Part shown: positions 6,564-13,330 of the stretch, one piece after another
How positions within the stretch are numbered: position 1 is the stretch's first letter
Layout of the letters: the number at the start of each line of letters is the position of its first letter
IMG/VR virus record: IMGVR_UViG_3300025057_000052
Span: 1 to 21,466 of that record
Strand: one strand, 5' to 3'
DNA from: a virus
Length of the DNA: 21,466 bases
The notes under the pieces: model-generated
The model's database searches: none
Told to the model about the DNA's origin: nothing
Seen by the model: only the letters and a program-made list of their open reading frames with translations
Position numbers and translations under genes: made by a program

Positions 6564-6636
6564 TCCATTCTTGGCAGAAAGGGAATTAGAGTGGAATTGG
6601 GAATATATGGGCGAACAGATAAGTGATGAAGAATGA
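6484..6636 (+). CDS. Small hypothetical protein bridging to the helicase gene
   Basis: A 50-residue frame: an ATG at 6484, then a basic helix (MKKRYKDLEESLKQKN), a polar linker and an acidic tail (LEWNWEYMGEQISDEE). Its TGA overlaps the ATG of the next gene as ATGA at 6633, the same coupling seen throughout this operon, which is the main reason to call it. Without it there would be a 70-base untranslated gap, unusual for this operon. It overlaps the preceding gene by 80 bases in a different frame. No function is known. Confidence 0.55.
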   Translation: MKKRYKDLEESLKQKNTSSQRGNTTDNPFLAERELEWNWEYMGEQISDEE

Positions 6637-7634
6637 TAGACGATTTACTGGATTTTTTCGATGGCAACATAAGCGTTGGTCAGCCTTGGGGTGTAAAAGA
6701 CCTTGATCAGCACTATCCCTTTAAAAAGAATTATAGCATACATTGCGGTATCCCTGGAAGTGGGAAAACAGACATCCTATTGTCTATGCACTTCTCGCAA
6801 GCAGTAAGGAATGATAAAAAATGTATAGCTTTCCTTGACGAAGGCTCAAAACGTATGCACTACCTAAGATTAATAGGGCAATGGTACGGAAAAAGGCTCT
6901 TCACCATATATCCATTCAGAGAAAAGGCAGAATGGCACGTTTCAAGAGATGAAATTATTAAAGGATACGAGATTGTATCCAATTACATCAAGATTATAGA
7001 TAATGAGAATGAAACGCTACTTAAAAATAAGACGATTTCAGCCGTTTTAAACATCATGCAATCAATGATTGATAGGGAAGTACCAGGAACGTATCAAAGT
7101 GTTCTTATAGACCCTAAAAACGCCTTCTCTGCGGATTCTTCCAAGGGTACTAATGGGTGGTACGAGTACGACAAGGTTATTTTCGCTGAAATGAGGGAAT
7201 TTCAGGCTAAAAATGAGATAAAATTCGACTTAGTAGTTCACCCTACCAAAAAAGCCTTTGACAACAAGCATTTGGCTAAAGATAACGAAAAAGTGATGGG
7301 TGTTTCTGTTGTTGGGTACACAAAGCCCATATTTTTAGTAGATGCAGAGAATGGTCCTGTGGTTGATGCTCGTGCGGATGATTCTATGACCTTCCACAGA
7401 TATAAAAACCTTGCAGACATAGCGCAGTATACCTTTGCTCACGTTAGGAAGATAAAAGAGGAAGAAACTGGGGGAAAACCGACAGATGAGGCGCAGCCGA
7501 TAGTGATTTATAAGGATTCAAGAACTTGGAGATGGATGTTTAATAACATGGACTTATTAGGCTCCGTAAAGGCTTCAATAAAAGGCGAGGAAGTGCAAGC
7601 TGCACAAAATTCTGACGATTCCTTGCCATTTTAA
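6633..7634 (+). CDS. RecA/DnaB-like replicative ATPase (helicase-like)
   Basis: A 333-residue P-loop ATPase. Walker A is GIPGSGKT (39-46), Walker B is VLIDP (157-161), and FLDEG (68-72) is a further acidic beta strand. The segment VVHPTKK near 206-212 matches the position where DnaB-type enzymes carry a sensor or arginine-finger loop after a histidine motif. This is the pattern of the C-terminal half of DnaB or Twinkle helicases and RecA-like phage ATPases; no primase part is present. It probably unwinds DNA at the phage fork. The C-terminal tip DDSLPF resembles the partner-binding tip of SSB. It is coupled to the preceding small gene by ATGA. The P-loop is certain and helicase activity probable. 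Confidence 0.8.
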   Translation: MIDDLLDFFDGNISVGQPWGVKDLDQHYPFKKNYSIHCGIPGSGKTDILLSMHFSQAVRNDKKCIAFLDEGSKRMHYLRLIGQWYGKRLFTIYPFREKAEWHVSRDEIIKGYEIVSNYIKIIDNENETLLKNKTISAVLNIMQSMIDREVPGTYQSVLIDPKNAFSADSSKGTNGWYEYDKVIFAEMREFQAKNEIKFDLVVHPTKKAFDNKHLAKDNEKVMGVSVVGYTKPIFLVDAENGPVVDARADDSMTFHRYKNLADIAQYTFAHVRKIKEEETGGKPTDEAQPIVIYKDSRTWRWMFNNMDLLGSVKASIKGEEVQAAQNSDDSLPF

Positions 7635-7652
7635 AAAATAGTCGTAGGTTTG
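7623..7652 (+). promoter_or_regulatory. Bacteroidota-type promoter inside the replication operon
   Basis: TTG (7623-7625), exactly 19 bases, then TAGGTTTG (7645-7652), a good match to the TTTG/TAnnTTTG consensus. It lies in the end of the helicase-like gene and would start RNA at about 7658, at or just before the next ATG. Confidence 0.65.
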
Positions 7653-7657
7653 TAGGC

Positions 7658-7828
7658 ATGAAAGGAAGTTACAACAAGGCTTTTTATCATGTCTACTATC
7701 ACGACATAACAGGCATTCATGTCATCGAATTGCTTGCAGAATCAATCTCGGAAGCGGTAGGCATTGTTCACGAAACACACCTAAAAGATGGCGTTATGGC
7801 TTATGGTTACACGGCAATAAGAGTATGA
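7658..7828 (+). CDS. Small hypothetical protein
   Basis: A 56-residue frame starting MKGSYNKAFYHVYYHD and ending GVMAYGYTAIRV. It begins right after a good promoter match and its TGA overlaps the next ATG as ATGA at 7825, so it fits the operon plan. The pattern of alternating hydrophobic residues with one helix in the middle (HVIELLAESISEAVGIVHETH) suggests a small alpha/beta fold. No family is recognised. RNA from the promoter at 7623-7652 would have hardly any leader. Confidence 0.6.
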   Translation: MKGSYNKAFYHVYYHDITGIHVIELLAESISEAVGIVHETHLKDGVMAYGYTAIRV

Positions 7829-7974
7829 AAAGAAAAGATTTACTAAGACTGATTAGATCGCTTATAGAGAAAGCGGAATCACAAGAGGTGCATGACAATT
7901 GGAGATTGTACCAAAAGGGGCGTATTGATGCCTTACAAGAGATGTTTGAATGTGTAAAATACTTAGAAGAATGA
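7825..7974 (+). CDS. Small helical hypothetical protein
   Basis: A 49-residue, basic N-terminus then helical protein (MKRKDLLRLIRSLIEKAESQ, later GRIDALQEMFECVKYLEE). ATGA overlaps join it to both neighbours (7825 and 7971). The G-R-I-D-A-L stretch resembles that of another 53-residue protein in this window (13479-13640, with GRVDGIRWAIQIIES), which may be a remote relative. No function is known. Confidence 0.6.
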   Translation: MKRKDLLRLIRSLIEKAESQEVHDNWRLYQKGRIDALQEMFECVKYLEE

Positions 7975-8735
7975 ACGAAATAAGCGTAATAAACTTTAGT
8001 GGTGGCAGGACATCTGCCTACATGACTAAAAGGTTAATAGATGAAGGTCTTGAGAACTACATTGTAACTTTTCAGAACACGGGCAAAGAAATGCCAGCCA
8101 CCCTTGACTTCATAAATGAATGTGATAAGCGTTGGAATCTGAATGTTATATGGCTTGAGTATAGGCGTGGTAAAATATTCGAAGAAGTAACCTATGAAAC
8201 AGCTTCAAGAGATGGTAGACCATTTGACGAACTTATATTGGATAATGGGAATACTCTCCCTAACACCTTTATGAGATTCTGTACAAAGGATATGAAGATA
8301 AATACCCTTAAAAGGTATATGAAGAGCATAGGAATCTATGAGTGGAATCACTATACTGGCATAAGGTATGATGAGCCGAGAAGATGGGGAAAGACATCTA
8401 AGCTACCGCAATACATGAGCGTTGAAATGCCACTTGTTAAGTGGAAAGTAACTAAGCAAGATGTGTTAGATTGGTGGCAAGAACAAGATTTTGATCTAAT
8501 GGTAAATGAGCCATATGGCAACTGCGATGGATGTTTCCTCAAAGGCAAAGGGTTGCTATCAATCATAGCTAAAGAGAGACCAGAGTTGCTTGATTGGTGG
8601 ATAGAGAAGGAAGAAACAACAGGCAACACCTTTAAGAAGGAGATAAGCTATAAGAAGCTAAAAGAAAAGGCAGAGAGCCAATTTGGTATGTTTGATGGAG
8701 ACCCTTCATTTGAGTGTTTTTGTAACGTAGATTAA
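7971..8735 (+). CDS. PAPS reductase-like N-type ATP pyrophosphatase
   Basis: A 254-residue protein from the ATG at 7971, which overlaps the previous stop as ATGA; a frame extension to 7950 is unlikely. The PP-loop is SGGRTSAYM (10-18), the ATP-binding motif of PAPS reductases, DndC and related adenylating enzymes. Other family-like points are C104 (MRFCTKDMK), GIRYDEPRR (130-138) and C185-x2-C188 (NCDGCFLKGK) with two cysteines at the end (ECFCNVD), which could hold a metal or an iron-sulfur cluster. Phages carry many such proteins without a sulfate assimilation role; sulfur insertion into DNA or RNA, or nucleotide chemistry, is considered possible. Nothing else of a Dnd system is present here, so phosphorothioate synthesis is not supported. 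Confidence 0.85.
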   Translation: MNEISVINFSGGRTSAYMTKRLIDEGLENYIVTFQNTGKEMPATLDFINECDKRWNLNVIWLEYRRGKIFEEVTYETASRDGRPFDELILDNGNTLPNTFMRFCTKDMKINTLKRYMKSIGIYEWNHYTGIRYDEPRRWGKTSKLPQYMSVEMPLVKWKVTKQDVLDWWQEQDFDLMVNEPYGNCDGCFLKGKGLLSIIAKERPELLDWWIEKEETTGNTFKKEISYKKLKEKAESQFGMFDGDPSFECFCNVD

Positions 8736-8737
8736 TT

Positions 8738-8989
8738 ATGAAAGCTAAGTGTCAGCGTTGCGGTAGGTTCTCTCCAGATGCAAAGTTTTTAAGTACTACT
8801 TGCAACTTAGTGGAGAACTTTGATTTAAGGATGATACCATTCTGTTCTGACGAGTGTAGAAACATCGTAGACAATCATTATTGGCAGAGCATTTATCAGG
8901 GAAAAACAGAAGGGTTTATAAAGTATTACAAAATAGAAAAATATCAGATATATGGAAAAGATAGATTCATTAGAACGGATGGTAATTAA
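8738..8989 (+). CDS. Small probable zinc-finger protein
   Basis: An 83-residue protein with C5-x2-C8 (KCQRCGRF) and C35-x3-C39 (FCSDECRN), plus C22, which suggests one zinc site. The rest is rich in Tyr and Lys. It begins two bases after the PAPS-reductase-like gene and runs into the next gene. I do not recognise a family. DNA, RNA or protein binding are all possible. Confidence 0.65.
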   Translation: MKAKCQRCGRFSPDAKFLSTTCNLVENFDLRMIPFCSDECRNIVDNHYWQSIYQGKTEGFIKYYKIEKYQIYGKDRFIRTDGN

Positions 8990-9578
8990 GCACTCAAGCG
9001 AGTTCTTCGGCTTAGACATTACCAAGAAAAGTAGGAAAAGAGAATACGTTGATGCAAGGTCGATGTGTATGTCTTATTTAAGAAACGAGTTAGACTTAAA
9101 GCTAACCTACATAGCGAGATTATTTTCTTTTGACCACACCACGATAATTCACTCCGTAGATAAGCACAACAATCTTATGGAGATAGATAAGGTGTATAGA
9201 AAGAAGTTTCACAAATACTTCTCATACATTGTTTCCTTAACACCACCAAGAGATGAGAGATACGACATAGAAAGCGTCTTACTTTATCAGACAATGCCTT
9301 ATTTAAGACATATAGAGCATAAGCTATCATTAAAGCCATCTGCTGCTATTCATCATGCGGTTTGCTTCTTATGCACCCAGTTGTTAGGAGATTTTAATGT
9401 ACAGACACCTAAGAAGTATGTAAGGAAAGATATGTGGACTGCTGAAGAGTACGAGAAGTTAGATTATTACCATCGTAAAGGGTTCACCAAGAACTTTATC
9501 TCCGCAAGATTAGGTAGAAGTCAAAACGCAATAGATAAGAAGATATATGAAAGGAAAGAGAGATACAGCGAAGTATGA
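8952..9578 (+). CDS. DnaA domain IV-like DNA-binding protein with C-terminal Myb-like domain
   Basis: A 208-residue protein. Residues 28-72 (SRKREYVDARSMCMSYLRNE, then LTYIARLFSFDHTTIIHSVD) match the DNA-binding domain IV of DnaA, including the signature DHTTIIH that contacts the DnaA box. There is no AAA+ ATPase domain. Residues 161-204 (MWTAEEYEKLDYYHRKGF...SARLGRSQNAIDKKI) look like a Myb/SANT or homeodomain-like helix-turn-helix. The start may be 8952 or the ATG at 8979, which reduces the overlap with the previous gene from 38 to 11 bases. It could be a phage origin-binding initiator, a regulator using DnaA boxes, or a competitor of host DnaA. The palindrome array 300-500 bases downstream is a natural target candidate. 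Confidence 0.8.
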   Translation: MEKIDSLERMVIKHSSEFFGLDITKKSRKREYVDARSMCMSYLRNELDLKLTYIARLFSFDHTTIIHSVDKHNNLMEIDKVYRKKFHKYFSYIVSLTPPRDERYDIESVLLYQTMPYLRHIEHKLSLKPSAAIHHAVCFLCTQLLGDFNVQTPKKYVRKDMWTAEEYEKLDYYHRKGFTKNFISARLGRSQNAIDKKIYERKERYSEV

Positions 9579-9747
9579 CCCTTATGCTAACGCCTGGACT
9601 ATGGGCGAGGTTCTAAGGCTACGATATCTTAAAGAAAAGAACTATACCCACGCTAAGATAGGTTCTATATTAGGAAGAACAAAGGGTGCGGTAGATCAGC
9701 AAATACATAGATTAAAAAAGAAAAAAAGGGAAAAAGGAAAAGAGTAA
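9547..9747 (+). CDS. Small Myb-like helix-turn-helix protein
   Basis: A 66-residue, very basic protein. Residues 16-60 (AWTMGEVLRLRYLKEKNYTH, then KIGSILGRTKGAVDQQIHRL) share the layout W-T-x3-L, a basic turn, I-G-x-x-LGRT/S-x-x-A-[IV] with the C-terminal domain of the preceding protein. It looks like a duplicated domain placed on its own, or the split tail of an ancestral protein. The tail (KKKKREKGKE) is extremely basic. It overlaps the preceding gene by 32 bases and is the last gene of the operon before a terminator. DNA binding is likely; the target is unknown. Confidence 0.7.
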   Translation: MKGKRDTAKYDPYANAWTMGEVLRLRYLKEKNYTHAKIGSILGRTKGAVDQQIHRLKKKKREKGKE

Positions 9748-9784
9748 AAAGGTTTTTCATATTGTTTTTTGGATTGTTTTTTAA

Positions 9785-9813
9785 ACCCGATGGAGTTTTT
9801 CTGTCGGGTTTTT
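9785..9813 (+). terminator. Intrinsic terminator after the replication operon
   Basis: ACCCGA (9785-9790) pairs with TCGGGT (9804-9809), followed by TTTTT. It lies 38 bases after the last stop of the operon. Confidence 0.75.
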
Positions 9814-9857
9814 CCGTTACCCACTACGGGGTTTTTCTGTCGGGTTTTTCTGTCGGG
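9795..9857 (+). repeat. Three copies of GTTTTTCTGTCGGG
   Basis: Exact 14-base copies stand at 9795-9808, 9831-9844 and 9844-9857, the last two sharing one base. They look like duplications of the right arm plus T-run of the terminator. Confidence 0.85.
9819..9836 (+). terminator. Second short terminator-like hairpin
   Basis: ACCC (9819-9822) pairs with GGGT (9829-9832) around ACTACG, with a run of five T. It could back up the first terminator. Confidence 0.45.
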
Positions 9858-9872
9858 TCAAATTTCTTATTT

Positions 9873-10067
9873 TTATTTAGACTAATTCTAAATAACCTTA
9901 TTTTTATTTAGACCAATTCTAAATAAGCTACTGGAAAGAATTATTTTGAACCATTCTAAATTAGCTTATCTTATTATTTTTTATTTGCTTTTTTCGTGAA
10001 TAATCGTATAGCGCGCGCCCATTCTTTTAATAGATTAAAAAGGCTTATTTTGAATCATTCTAAATTA
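9873..10067 (+). repeat. Array of four 23-base palindromes (candidate origin iterons or operators)
   Basis: Copies at 9873-9895, 9904-9926, 9941-9963 and 10045-10067 fit TTATTTnGA, four bases, TTCTAAATwA. The first two are near perfect palindromes and 31 bases apart, about three helical turns; the next lie 37 and 104 bases further. The segment between the last two contains the G+C island GCGCGCGCCC (10011-10020) in otherwise A+T-rich DNA. The palindrome resembles Fur-type boxes described in Bacteroidota, but a phage initiator or repressor is equally possible. A fifth, weaker copy lies at 20689-20711. The whole 9749-10129 stretch has no gene. Confidence 0.7.
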
Positions 10068-10081
10068 ATAAAAGCACTTGT

Positions 10082-10109
10082 TTTGTATTGCTTTTTATAT
10101 CGTACTTTG
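10082..10109 (+). promoter_or_regulatory. Weak candidate promoter of the A+T-rich island
   Basis: TTTG at 10082-10085 and GTACTTTG at 10102-10109 resemble the Bacteroidota elements, but the spacing is short (16) and the -7 element lacks the leading TA. It is offered because a promoter is expected between the palindromes and the next genes. Confidence 0.3.
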
Positions 10110-10129
10110 TGCTAACAAATCAAATAAAT

Positions 10130-10252
10130 ATGTTTACACTATCAATTATTCCAAATCTGAAGGGCACAAAGCAAGAGCTTTCTAAATGCCTAATTTTTAC
10201 CCTATTTTTAGACCTTTTAACTATTGGCTCATGCCTTATCTTAACCTATTAA
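10130..10252 (+). CDS. Possible short leader protein
   Basis: A 40-residue frame, MFTLSIIPNLKGTKQELSKC followed by a hydrophobic end (LIFTLFLDLLTIGSCLILTY). The ATG follows an A-rich stretch typical of translation starts in this host group, and the stop lies 11 bases before the ATG of the amidoligase-like gene. The C-terminal half could be a membrane helix. It may be a real small membrane protein or a leader peptide. No homologue is recognised and the call is weak. Confidence 0.35.
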   Translation: MFTLSIIPNLKGTKQELSKCLIFTLFLDLLTIGSCLILTY

Positions 10253-10263
10253 TCAAAAAAAAA

Positions 10264-11538
10264 ATGAAAGCAATTAACAACTTTAAAGAACTAATAAATA
10301 GCTATGATAATAGCTGTTTATTATTAGAAGACTCTATCTTAATTTGTCAAGAGAATTTAAACGAATTAAAAGAAGCAATTAAAGAAAGTGAGTTAAGTAA
10401 TTTAATCTTAACTGACGAAGGAAATTTGTCGCATTCTGATTATTGTCATGATGTATGCGGTATTATTTGGCATTCTCATTTAGAAGAGGCACCCGATGAA
10501 ATAGTCTTCGACGAAATAAACGAAGAGTATATTTTATTGGATGAAGCTGTTTATGGATATTTTCACCAAGGCTGCAGGGGCTATTTCTCATATTCTGAAA
10601 ATCATCATTCTTATTGTGGCGAATACTATCATGAGGATACCTTAAATTATCATTCACTTGTTCTTGACGGAGACGGAGACGTATTACATTTGGATGACGC
10701 CTGTTATTGTGAGGATGTAGGCGAATACTATCATTATGATTATTGTTATTATTGTGAAGAAAGTGAAGAGCATTATAGATATTCTGAAAATATGCCTTCA
10801 AATAATAAAACAGCACATAGAATATGTGGCTATCATGATTCACCTGAAGCAAAAGACTTAAGCAATAATTCTATTTTCAAAATAGGCTTTGAAATAGAAA
10901 AAACAGACTTTTTTGGGTATTGCAGCAAAGGATGTGAAATTGGAGAATACAATATATTCAAAGGATTTGAGGTAGATTCTTCTTGTGGGGTTGAAGCAAT
11001 AACAAATATTTTAGCCTTAACAAGTGATTCATCCTATTTTGAGCGTTTATGCAATGAAGCAAAAGAAGTTATAAATAGTGATTATGATGAAAATTGCGGT
11101 GGCCATATTACTTTGTCAATTCAAGGCATGACGGGTGAAGAATTGTTTGATATCGTAAAGCCTTATTTAGGCATATTTTACGCAATGTATAGGTATAGAC
11201 TTAATAATACTTTTTGCAATAGCAATAAGGCATTAAAAGAAAAAAGAACACATAAATATAGCAGTGTAAATATCAAGAGCAATTGCATTGAAATAAGAAT
11301 ACCAAATGCCGTAAAAAACGTGAATCAATTACTATTTAGGTATAGAATGAGTTATCATTTATTATTAGCTTCTTACTTCAATATAGGCTTTGAACAATAT
11401 TTAGATAATTGTCAGAACTTGTTAAAGCCTATTTATAAGGATAGTTTAAATAAAATAAATAGACTATCTAATTTCTTCCAGGAGTATATAAACGAAGAAA
11501 TAATTTCTTCAGAAATAGAACAATTTATAAAAGACTAA
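10264..11538 (+). CDS. Amidoligase-like enzyme with Cys/His/Tyr-rich N-terminal region
   Basis: A 424-residue protein from the ATG at 10264; a 26-residue extension from 10186 crosses the likely leader region. Residues 205-212 (FKIGFEIE), 235-244 (FEVDSSCGVE) and 278-282 (CGGHI) match the pattern G-x-E-x-E, D-x-S...E and C-G-x-HI/V of the amidoligase (COOH-NH2 ligase) group related to glutamine synthetase, which join a carboxyl and an amine using ATP. The region 57-194 is crowded with Tyr, Cys, His, Asp and Glu, with repeated GEYYH and YSEN units, and looks like degenerate zinc ribbons. The next gene is a class II glutamine amidotransferase, a known genomic partner of amidoligases. Codon use is markedly A+T-rich. 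The substrate is unknown; peptide or cell-surface modification is one option. Confidence 0.65.
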   Translation: MKAINNFKELINSYDNSCLLLEDSILICQENLNELKEAIKESELSNLILTDEGNLSHSDYCHDVCGIIWHSHLEEAPDEIVFDEINEEYILLDEAVYGYFHQGCRGYFSYSENHHSYCGEYYHEDTLNYHSLVLDGDGDVLHLDDACYCEDVGEYYHYDYCYYCEESEEHYRYSENMPSNNKTAHRICGYHDSPEAKDLSNNSIFKIGFEIEKTDFFGYCSKGCEIGEYNIFKGFEVDSSCGVEAITNILALTSDSSYFERLCNEAKEVINSDYDENCGGHITLSIQGMTGEELFDIVKPYLGIFYAMYRYRLNNTFCNSNKALKEKRTHKYSSVNIKSNCIEIRIPNAVKNVNQLLFRYRMSYHLLLASYFNIGFEQYLDNCQNLLKPIYKDSLNKINRLSNFFQEYINEEIISSEIEQFIKD

Positions 11539-11573
11539 TCAAAACAAAGTTTAACCAATTAAAGAAAAAAATT

Positions 11574-12317
11574 ATGTGTATTGCAATTTTAAACAAGTAT
11601 GAGAAATTAAGTGAAGAAACACTCACTAATTCATGGCACGCAAACAAAGACGGAGCGGGTTTATTGTATACTGACGGAAAAAAGCTATATTCTTTCAAAG
11701 AATTAAACAGCTTAAAAAGATTCATAAAGAAGTATAACGAAGTAAGGCAATTAACCAATTTTCCTATTTTAGTTCACTTCAGGATAGCAACTTCAGGAAA
11801 GATAAATGAGAATAATTGTCATCCTTTTATAACTTCGCCAAAATTAGGCTTTATTCATAACGGCATGATAGATATTCATTCTGACAATAATTTTTCAGAT
11901 ACCTTCTATTTTAACAAACTTCTATCAAGTTTGCCTAAAGACTTTATCTTTAATGAAAGTATAAGAGAATTAATAGGAGGATATATCAATTCTTCTAAAT
12001 TGGTATTTCTTACAAATGAAGGTGAATACTTTATTATCAACGAAGAATTGGGGCATTGGGACCATAACGGCAATTGGTATTCAAATAATTCATACAAAAG
12101 AAAAAAATACGAAAGATATAGTTATTTTGATTATTCTCAATACTATTCTGATTCTTCTGAAGAGAAAGAAGAATCAGAAGAAACACAAAGCCTTGACAAT
12201 TGCATATGTGATTCATGCTTAAATAATGTTTCTCATATCGTTTACAATTACGAAGGTTATGACCTTTGCGGTAATTGCTATAATGATTATATTGAATTAA
12301 TAGAAGACTATGAGTAA
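11574..12317 (+). CDS. Class II glutamine amidotransferase with C-terminal zinc ribbon
   Basis: A 247-residue Ntn-hydrolase. The catalytic nucleophile would be C2, exposed after Met removal. Family motifs are NKDGAG (24-29), HFRIATSG (68-75), HPF (83-85) and HNG (95-97), as in GlmS/PurF-type glutaminase domains, which release ammonia from glutamine. The C-terminus has C212-x2-C215 and C232-x2-C235, a zinc ribbon, after an acidic, Tyr- and Ser-rich linker (about 165-205). No acceptor-synthase domain is fused, so ammonia is probably handed to a partner, most simply the amidoligase-like protein 35 bases upstream. Codons are strongly A+T-biased like those of its neighbours. Catalytic class is well supported; the pathway is inference. 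Confidence 0.85.
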   Translation: MCIAILNKYEKLSEETLTNSWHANKDGAGLLYTDGKKLYSFKELNSLKRFIKKYNEVRQLTNFPILVHFRIATSGKINENNCHPFITSPKLGFIHNGMIDIHSDNNFSDTFYFNKLLSSLPKDFIFNESIRELIGGYINSSKLVFLTNEGEYFIINEELGHWDHNGNWYSNNSYKRKKYERYSYFDYSQYYSDSSEEKEESEETQSLDNCICDSCLNNVSHIVYNYEGYDLCGNCYNDYIELIEDYE

Positions 12318-12462
12318 AAAAACGACAACAATTTCACTTGATAAGGATGTTTATTATGCCTTAAATAATGCAGCTAAAAGTGAAAGAAGAACTATGAGCT
12401 CTTTCCTAAATTCTTTACTTGCTGCAATATTGATAGAGGGAAAAGAAAGATTAAAAGACTAA
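12310..12462 (+). CDS. Small ribbon-helix-helix DNA-binding protein
   Basis: A 50-residue protein with the plan of CopG/Arc-type regulators: a beta strand TTTISLDKDVYYAL (5-18), then helices from NNAAKSERRTMSSFLNSLLA (19-38) with the usual Ser-x-Phe at the start of the second helix. The start overlaps the amidotransferase stop by eight bases, so it is cotranslated, and a terminator follows 20 bases later. It is probably a dimeric repressor of this island; the palindromes at 9873-10067 or the one at 12890-12904 are possible operators, but there is no direct evidence. Confidence 0.75.
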   Translation: MSKKTTTISLDKDVYYALNNAAKSERRTMSSFLNSLLAAILIEGKERLKD

Positions 12463-12481
12463 AGAATAAATCATACTTAAT

Positions 12482-12509
12482 AAAGGAGCTTTAATAGCTC
12501 CTTTTTTTT
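12482..12509 (+). terminator. Strong intrinsic terminator of the A+T-rich island
   Basis: AAAGGAGCT (12482-12490) pairs with AGCTCCTTT (12496-12504) around TTAAT, with a run of at least eight T. Confidence 0.9.
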
Positions 12510-12511
12510 AT

Positions 12512-12541
12512 TGCCTTATCTTTTTAAGATAGGGCTTTTTT
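12512..12541 (+). terminator. Second terminator-like hairpin
   Basis: GCCTTATCTT pairs with AAGATAGGGC with one bulged T, followed by a run of T. It directly follows the first terminator. Confidence 0.65.
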
Positions 12542-12672
12542 ATTCCAGGAGGATACAAGCTATTTTAAGGCTGTTTAAAAGACTTTTGTATAGTCTTTAA
12601 TATGTTTATACATTGGATGTATTAATATAGCTTTAAACGGGTTATTTTAGGTCTTATTCAATGTGTTTATTG

Positions 12673-12719
12673 TATGCCTTATTTATGCTTTATTAAATGC
12701 TTTATTTTATGCCTTATTT
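12673..12719 (+). repeat. Four degenerate 12-base tandem repeats
   Basis: Consecutive units TATGCCTTATT, TATGCTTTATTA, AATGCTTTATTT and TATGCCTTATTT. The repeat is A+T-rich and lies behind the island terminators. Confidence 0.75.
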
Positions 12720-12800
12720 GATAGTCATTTCCACGGACAAAGAAAGACTCATGCATTAAAGTTAACATAATGCAAATTATGTAACAAAGTAGTTTTCTTG

Positions 12801-12857
12801 AAAGCCTTGTAAATACTGACGTTCTATGTATTGCATAGTACTGAAGGCTTTATTTTT
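12801..12857 (+). terminator. Long hairpin followed by T-rich stretch
   Basis: AAAGCCTT (12801-12808) pairs with AAGGCTTT (12844-12851), with an inner stem CTATG/CATAG, followed by ATTTTTA. It may be a terminator or part of a small RNA. Confidence 0.5.
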
Positions 12858-12889
12858 AGGGCTTTATGATAGTAAGGTAGGTCATACGT

Positions 12890-12904
12890 GATAGTAATAC
12901 TATC
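12890..12904. promoter_or_regulatory. Perfect 15-base palindrome, possible operator
   Basis: GATAGTA-A-TACTATC. A further half-site GATAGTA lies about 20 bases upstream (12868-12874), which favours a protein-binding site over chance. Confidence 0.5.
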
Positions 12905-13172
12905 GGTGTAGTAGCCATTCATTTCTACAATTCAATACATCACGTTAGGCTTTCTAAATGACAGATAAAGGGGTTTTAAAGTGGCAGAAATGGATAATTT
13001 GGTAGAGAGTAATAGGTAGGTATGGTAGAGTGTGGGATAATGTCTTAGAATGGATATTTGAGTGGATAGGGGTGTACGGGGCGGAATATGTCCCCCTCTC
13101 CTGTAAGTTTTGTGGGTTTTAGTTAGACATTGATTAGTTTTCGGGTAGTGGAGGAATCTTGACTGGGGTATC

Positions 13173-13212
13173 ACATAAGGGCTGTTACCGTTCCCATATC
13201 GGTATCTTATGT
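13173..13212. ncRNA. Two-part nested stem, possible piece of a structured RNA
   Basis: ACATAAG (13173-13179) pairs with CTTATGT (13206-13212), and inside it TACCG (13186-13190) pairs with CGGTA (13200-13204). The strand is undecided: a late-type promoter motif at 13331-13350 would transcribe it on the minus strand, while shared words with the RNA at 20333 are on the plus strand. Confidence 0.35.
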
Positions 13213-13330
13213 TTATAGCGAACTTACTAAGGCGATCAAGGCTACACTACGCTTACTGAACGACTGACATGAGAGTTGCGAACCATTGCTTTGCATCCGT
13301 TTAAGCAGTACGGACATTGTGGGTGAGTAC

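Noticed and set aside
7971-8735. A complete phosphorothioation (Dnd) system
   Set aside because: Only a PAPS-reductase-like protein is present; DndA, DndB, DndD and DndE or restriction partners are not visible.
9873-10067. CRISPR array
   Set aside because: The repeats are palindromic, uneven in spacing and separated by 8-81 bases of A+T-rich DNA, with no cas gene near; they look like protein-binding sites.
10463-10852. 129-codon minus-strand open frame
   Set aside because: It mirrors the Tyr/Asp/His-rich part of the amidoligase-like gene, and its Asn/His/Arg-repeat translation is a by-product of that composition.
12932-13174. 80-codon open frame on the minus strand
   Set aside because: The translation is a Pro-, Thr-, Leu- and His-rich chain typical of a C-rich strand read by chance, with no coupling, no start context and no domain; the segment is better explained as non-coding.
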